Made by a program: the position numbers and the translations under genes. Of a DNA stretch of 7,575 nucleotides, positions 4,960 through 7,575 are shown piece after piece; position 1 is the stretch's first letter, and each line of letters begins with the position of its first letter. The notes under the pieces are model-generated. The model saw only the letters and a program-made list of their open reading frames with translations, ran no database searches and was not told the origin of the DNA. The stretch spans positions 3,015 to 10,589 of the forward strand of contig MGPL01000025.1 of the NCBI GenBank assembly GCA_001797415.1, written 5' to 3'. This stretch comes from Deltaproteobacteria bacterium GWA2_55_10. Lineage in GTDB: Bacteria > Desulfobacterota > GWC2-55-46.

Positions 4960-6852
4960 ATGGCGACAAAGACGACAGCTCCCGCAAAGGCGGATCTCAA
5001 ACTCAAGACAAAGACCGACAGGAAGACCCATATTACCGATACCGTACTAAGGGACTCCCACCAGTCGCTCCTTGCCACGAGGATGAGGACCGCCGACATG
5101 CTCGAGATAGCGCCCATGCTCGACAATGTGGGCTACTGGTCTCTCGAGGCCTGGGGCGGCGCTACCTTTGACGCGTGCCTGAGGTTCTTGAAGGAAGACC
5201 CGTGGGAGAGGCTCAAGGCATTCCGCAAGGCCATTCCCAACACAAGGCTCCAGATGCTTTTGCGCGGGCAGAACCTCGTGGGCTACAGGCACTACTCCGA
5301 CGACGTGGTGAAGAAGTTCGTTGAAAGGGCCGCGAAGAACGGCGTCGACGTATTCAGGATTTTCGACGCCCTGAACGACACCAGGAACATCGAAGTGGCA
5401 ATACGCGCCGCTAAGGACGCCAAGGCAATGGTCGAGGCGACCATCTGCTACACGACAAGCCCTGTGCACACGCATGAAGGCTTTGTAGAGCTGGGCCTCA
5501 AGCTCGTGAAAATGGGCGCTGACACCATCTGCCTAAAAGACATGGCGGGGCTCCTTACCCCCGGCGCGGCCTTTGACCTCGTGAGCAAGATGAGGGAGCA
5601 GATAACCCTCCCCATACACATACATTCGCACGACTCATCGGGCCTTGCTGCCATGAGCTACCTGAAGGCCATAGAGGCGGGCGCCGATATCATCGATACA
5701 GCGCTCTCGAGCCTCGCCTCGGGCACCTCCCAGCCCCCTACGGAGAGCATGGTCGCCGCGCTTAACGACTCGCCCTACTCAACGGGCCTTGACCTGGGAC
5801 TGCTCGCCGAGATAGCCGACAGGTTCAGGGAGATAAGGAAGAAGTACAAGAGGTTCGAGAGCGAGTACACGGCCATCAACCCCAAGACGCTGGTCGTCCA
5901 GATACCCGGAGGCATGATATCGAACCTCGCAAATCAGTTGAGGGAACAGAACGCCCTCGATAAGATGAACGAGGTCTTCGACGAGATACCCAGGGTCAGG
6001 AAGGACATGGGTTATCCGCCCCTCGTCACTCCCACGAGCCAGGTCGTGGGCACGCAGGCGACGCTCAACGTGCTCATGGGCGAGCGATACAAGGTAATAA
6101 CGAGCGAGACCAGGAACTACTTCAAGGGGCTCTACGGCAAGCCTCCCGGCGCCGTAGACGAGACCGCGAGAAAGCTCGCCATAGGCGACGAGAAGGCCAT
6201 CACCTGCAGGCCGGCTGACCTGCTTGAGCCTGAGCTCGACAAGATGATGAGGGACATAGACGGCAAGGCAAAATCCATAGATGACGTGCTCTCTTATACC
6301 CTCTTCCCGATAGTGGCCATGGAGTTCTTCGAGCAGAGGGACTCCGGCAAGCTCGAGCCCGAGCCGCTCGAAGAGGAAACGCAGGACCAGACCGCGCATA
6401 CTGTCCTCCACCTCGCGCCCAGCGAGTTCAACGTTACGGTCCACGGCGAGTCCTACAAGATAAAGGTCGCCGGGGCAGGTCACAAGGTAGAGGGCAAGAG
6501 GCCGTTTTTCATATCCATCGACGGCAGGCTTGAAGAGGTTATGATAGAGTCTCTTACAGAGGTCATACCGACGACCGCCGGAGAAATAGAGAGGCCGTCG
6601 ATAACACAGTCCATCAGGCCCAAGGCAAAGAAGGAAGGCGACGTTACGACGCCCATCCCCGGCAAGGTCACCTCGATAAAGGTAACCGTGGGAGCCAAGG
6701 TTTCGGAAGGAGATACGGTCCTTACAGTCGAGGCCATGAAGATGGAGAACGAGGTCCACACGCCCATAAGCGGCATTGTGAGGAAGATACTCGTCAAGAT
6801 AGGAGACTCCGTGAACCCTGACGAGACGCTTATAGAGGTAGAGAAGGAATAA
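4960..6852 (+). CDS. pycB: Carboxyltransferase/biotin carrier subunit of two-subunit pyruvate carboxylase
   Basis: This 630-residue subunit moves the carboxyl group from biotin to pyruvate, making oxaloacetate. Residues about 25-300 are the HMGL-like TIM barrel. The metal ligands expected for the family are present: D32 in LRDSHQSL, K193 in CLKDMAG (normally carbamylated), and H222 and H224 in HIHSHDSSG. The central PYC/OADA region follows (about 310-460, with VVQIPGGMISNL). A connecting domain spans about 485-535. The biotinyl domain (about 562-628) has VEAMKMENEVHTP, with biotin on K594. A Lys/Thr-rich tail of about 24 residues precedes the barrel. GGAGG at 4946-4950 sits nine bases before the ATG. 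Oxaloacetate decarboxylase alpha subunits share this architecture, but the adjacent biotin carboxylase gene and the absence of oadB/oadG favour a carboxylase. 2-oxoglutarate carboxylase (CfiA type) remains possible. An intrinsic terminator lies about 210 bp downstream. Confidence 0.93.
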   Translation: MATKTTAPAKADLKLKTKTDRKTHITDTVLRDSHQSLLATRMRTADMLEIAPMLDNVGYWSLEAWGGATFDACLRFLKEDPWERLKAFRKAIPNTRLQMLLRGQNLVGYRHYSDDVVKKFVERAAKNGVDVFRIFDALNDTRNIEVAIRAAKDAKAMVEATICYTTSPVHTHEGFVELGLKLVKMGADTICLKDMAGLLTPGAAFDLVSKMREQITLPIHIHSHDSSGLAAMSYLKAIEAGADIIDTALSSLASGTSQPPTESMVAALNDSPYSTGLDLGLLAEIADRFREIRKKYKRFESEYTAINPKTLVVQIPGGMISNLANQLREQNALDKMNEVFDEIPRVRKDMGYPPLVTPTSQVVGTQATLNVLMGERYKVITSETRNYFKGLYGKPPGAVDETARKLAIGDEKAITCRPADLLEPELDKMMRDIDGKAKSIDDVLSYTLFPIVAMEFFEQRDSGKLEPEPLEEETQDQTAHTVLHLAPSEFNVTVHGESYKIKVAGAGHKVEGKRPFFISIDGRLEEVMIESLTEVIPTTAGEIERPSITQSIRPKAKKEGDVTTPIPGKVTSIKVTVGAKVSEGDTVLTVEAMKMENEVHTPISGIVRKILVKIGDSVNPDETLIEVEKE

Positions 6853-6878
6853 TTTAATTGCGAGTTGAGCGCTTCCTA

Positions 6879-7027
6879 CTTTTCTAAAGGGGGACTGATG
6901 GGGATTATTCAGTCTGTCATTCTGAGGAGCCGCAGGCGACGAAGAATCTCGGCGCATATTCATTCCAGAGATTCTTCGCTTCGCTCAGAATGACATTATG
7001 ACTCTCCCCTGCCCCTCTTTAGAAAAG
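6879..7027. repeat. Composite imperfect palindromic repeat (REP/MITE-like)
   Basis: The core is 6915-6995. TGTCATTCTGAG (6915-6926) and CGAAGAATCTC (6940-6950) pair with GAGATTCTTCG (6968-6978) and CTCAGAATGACA (6984-6995) around a 17-base centre. This arrangement is familiar as a dispersed repeat in many bacterial genomes. An outer pair, CTTTTCTAAAG (6879-6889) and CTTTAGAAAAG (7017-7027), with G/C-rich runs beside it, makes the whole 149 bp a larger imperfect inverted repeat. The right end also contains its own hairpin, CCCCTCTT/AAGAGGGG (7012-7032). No transposase is present. It would fold strongly in the pyc 3' UTR and might protect the mRNA, which is inference. Confidence 0.7.
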
Positions 7028-7061
7028 AGGGGAAAATCTGGAACAGAACAAAGCTATAACA

Positions 7062-7093
7062 GGCGGGCGGGCTTGAAGCCTGCCCGCCTTTTT
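7062..7093 (+). terminator. Intrinsic terminator of the pycAB operon
   Basis: GGCGGGCGGGC (7062-7072) pairs with GCCTGCCCGCC (7078-7088) around the loop TTGAA. This gives an 11-bp stem with a single G-U pair, and it is followed directly by five T residues. It is a textbook rho-independent terminator on the plus strand. It would end transcripts from pycB and insulate the AEC gene. Confidence 0.9.
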
Positions 7094-7097
7094 ATTA

Positions 7098-7228
7098 CAG
7101 GCTGCTGAAAAAGTCCATCTGCTTTGTTGTCATCGTCGCGGCATAAGCGACGTACATGAAGAGTACGCCTCGTTCCTCGCTCCCCGATTTAACCGGGGCC
7201 TCGCATATGGAGCTTTTTGAGCAGCCTG
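7098..7228. mobile_element. MITE-like element with terminal inverted repeats
   Basis: This 131-bp non-coding element is bounded by near-perfect terminal inverted repeats. CAGGCTGCTGAAAAAG plus TCCATCTGC (7098-7122) mirrors GCATATGGAGCTTTTTGAGCAGCCTG (7203-7228), with two mismatches and one inserted base. TTA flanks both ends in direct orientation (7095-7097 and 7229-7231), as a 3-bp target duplication would. Inside are small palindromes, GTCGC/GCGAC (7135-7139, 7147-7151) and CCCCG/CGGGG (7182-7186, 7194-7198). Ends of the CAGGCTGCTnAAAAAG kind are familiar from dispersed repeats in several environmental bacterial lineages. It encodes no transposase and would depend on one elsewhere. Confidence 0.65.
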
Positions 7229-7236
7229 TTAAAACT

Positions 7237-7575
7237 ATGGCCGTAATCAAAGTCCTCTCAGTCGTTTTTCCGGTCTTCTGCATAATAGGCCTGGGGTATA
7301 TCTTTGCCCGGTTCAGGAAAATAAGCCTCGAGCCCATAATCGACATACTCCTTTACCTCACTATTCCAGCTCTCGTAATATCCTCGCTCTCGCATAAAAA
7401 GCTCGTACTGGACGACCTGGCCATTGTCGCCCTTTCAGCCGCCATTGTAGTTGTCGGCACCGGCGTAATGGCTTACATCTATCTCAGGCTCATTAAGCGG
7501 CAGGACCTGCGCGGTTTCTATCTGCCTGTCATGTTCATGAACTCCGGGAACATGTCCTTCCCTCTTGCCCTCCTC
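7237..7575 (+). CDS. AEC-family (auxin efflux carrier) transporter, 5' part only
   Basis: The first 113 codons of an integral membrane transporter; the gene leaves the window at the right edge. The N-terminus, MAVIKVLSVVFPVFCIIGLG, is the first membrane segment. IIDILLYLTIPALVISSLS (34-52) is the second, with the TIP motif typical of AEC proteins. A third segment spans about 61-83. The fragment ends in MFMNSGNMSFPLALL (99-113), which matches the conserved asparagine/glycine-rich fourth segment of the family. AEC carriers move organic anions such as malate or auxin-like acids; the substrate here is unknown. ATG at 7237 is chosen because it starts at the family's usual point, although no Shine-Dalgarno precedes it. 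In-frame ATGs at 7156 and 7207 lie inside the upstream mobile element, and the frame stays open back to the TAA at 7144-7146. The gene lies after the pyc terminator and needs its own promoter, which I could not find. Confidence 0.85.
   Translation, partial: MAVIKVLSVVFPVFCIIGLGYIFARFRKISLEPIIDILLYLTIPALVISSLSHKKLVLDDLAIVALSAAIVVVGTGVMAYIYLRLIKRQDLRGFYLPVMFMNSGNMSFPLALL

Larger units (their letters stand above)
6853..7236. other. Non-coding interval of 384 bp between pycB and the AEC gene
   Basis: No convincing gene lies here on either strand. It holds, in order, a composite palindromic repeat, an intrinsic terminator and a MITE-like element, each listed separately. The first two would form the 3' untranslated end of the pyc mRNA. 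The only bases not assigned to an element are short spacers at 6853-6878, 7028-7061, 7094-7097 and 7229-7236. Confidence 0.8.

Noticed and set aside
5779..6963. Long open frame on the minus strand opposite pycB (394 codons)
   Set aside because: Same codon-bias shadow. It would start inside the palindromic repeat, has no ribosome-binding site and shows no domain.
7012..7032. CCCCTCTT/AAGAGGGG hairpin as a separate terminator
   Set aside because: The stem is good, but it is followed by AAAATC on the plus strand and by no T run directly after the stem on the minus strand. It is treated as part of the palindromic repeat.
6915..7228. CRISPR array
   Set aside because: The repeats here are inverted pairs of different sequence, not evenly spaced direct repeats with unique spacers.

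Overview
This is an ordinary bacterial chromosomal segment of moderately high G+C. It has dense genes, frequent ATA (Ile), AGG (Arg) and CTC (Leu) codons, and two dispersed palindromic repeats near its right end. Gene content and repeat style resemble anaerobic Desulfobacterota (former Deltaproteobacteria) or Nitrospirota-like bacteria. That placement is an impression and cannot be proved from this window.

Layout, left to right. Two genes read leftward: a HAD-family phosphatase (phosphoglycolate phosphatase-like, 313-960), then a Tat-exported DUF362-type protein that runs off the left edge (1-267, 5' part only). Divergent from them is a MEMO-family gene, AmmeMemoRadiSam protein B (1054-1854). 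Next is glutamyl-tRNA synthetase (gltX, TTG start at 2016, end 3422), preceded by a 161-bp gap holding a probable promoter and a foldable leader. Then come two tightly spaced genes, pycA (3514-4941) and pycB (4960-6852). They encode a two-subunit biotin-dependent carboxylase, most likely pyruvate carboxylase. Positions 6853-7236 are non-coding and hold a composite palindromic repeat, a strong intrinsic terminator and a 131-bp MITE-like element. The window closes in the 5' part of an AEC-family membrane transporter gene (from 7237).

How they work together. PycA carboxylates biotin using ATP and bicarbonate. PycB carries that biotin and transfers the carboxyl group to pyruvate, giving oxaloacetate for the TCA cycle and gluconeogenesis. 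No membrane subunits of a decarboxylating sodium pump accompany them. GltX is housekeeping. The HAD phosphatase, DUF362 protein and MEMO protein share a divergent promoter region, but no direct functional link can be shown.

I found no clearly new multi-gene system. The observations most worth a second look are: two genes whose best promoters put the transcription start on the start codon (267 and 1054); a palindrome at the centre of the divergent promoters; mutually exclusive hairpins and a partly hidden Shine-Dalgarno in the gltX leader; and a mobile repeat abutting the transporter gene and open in frame with it.
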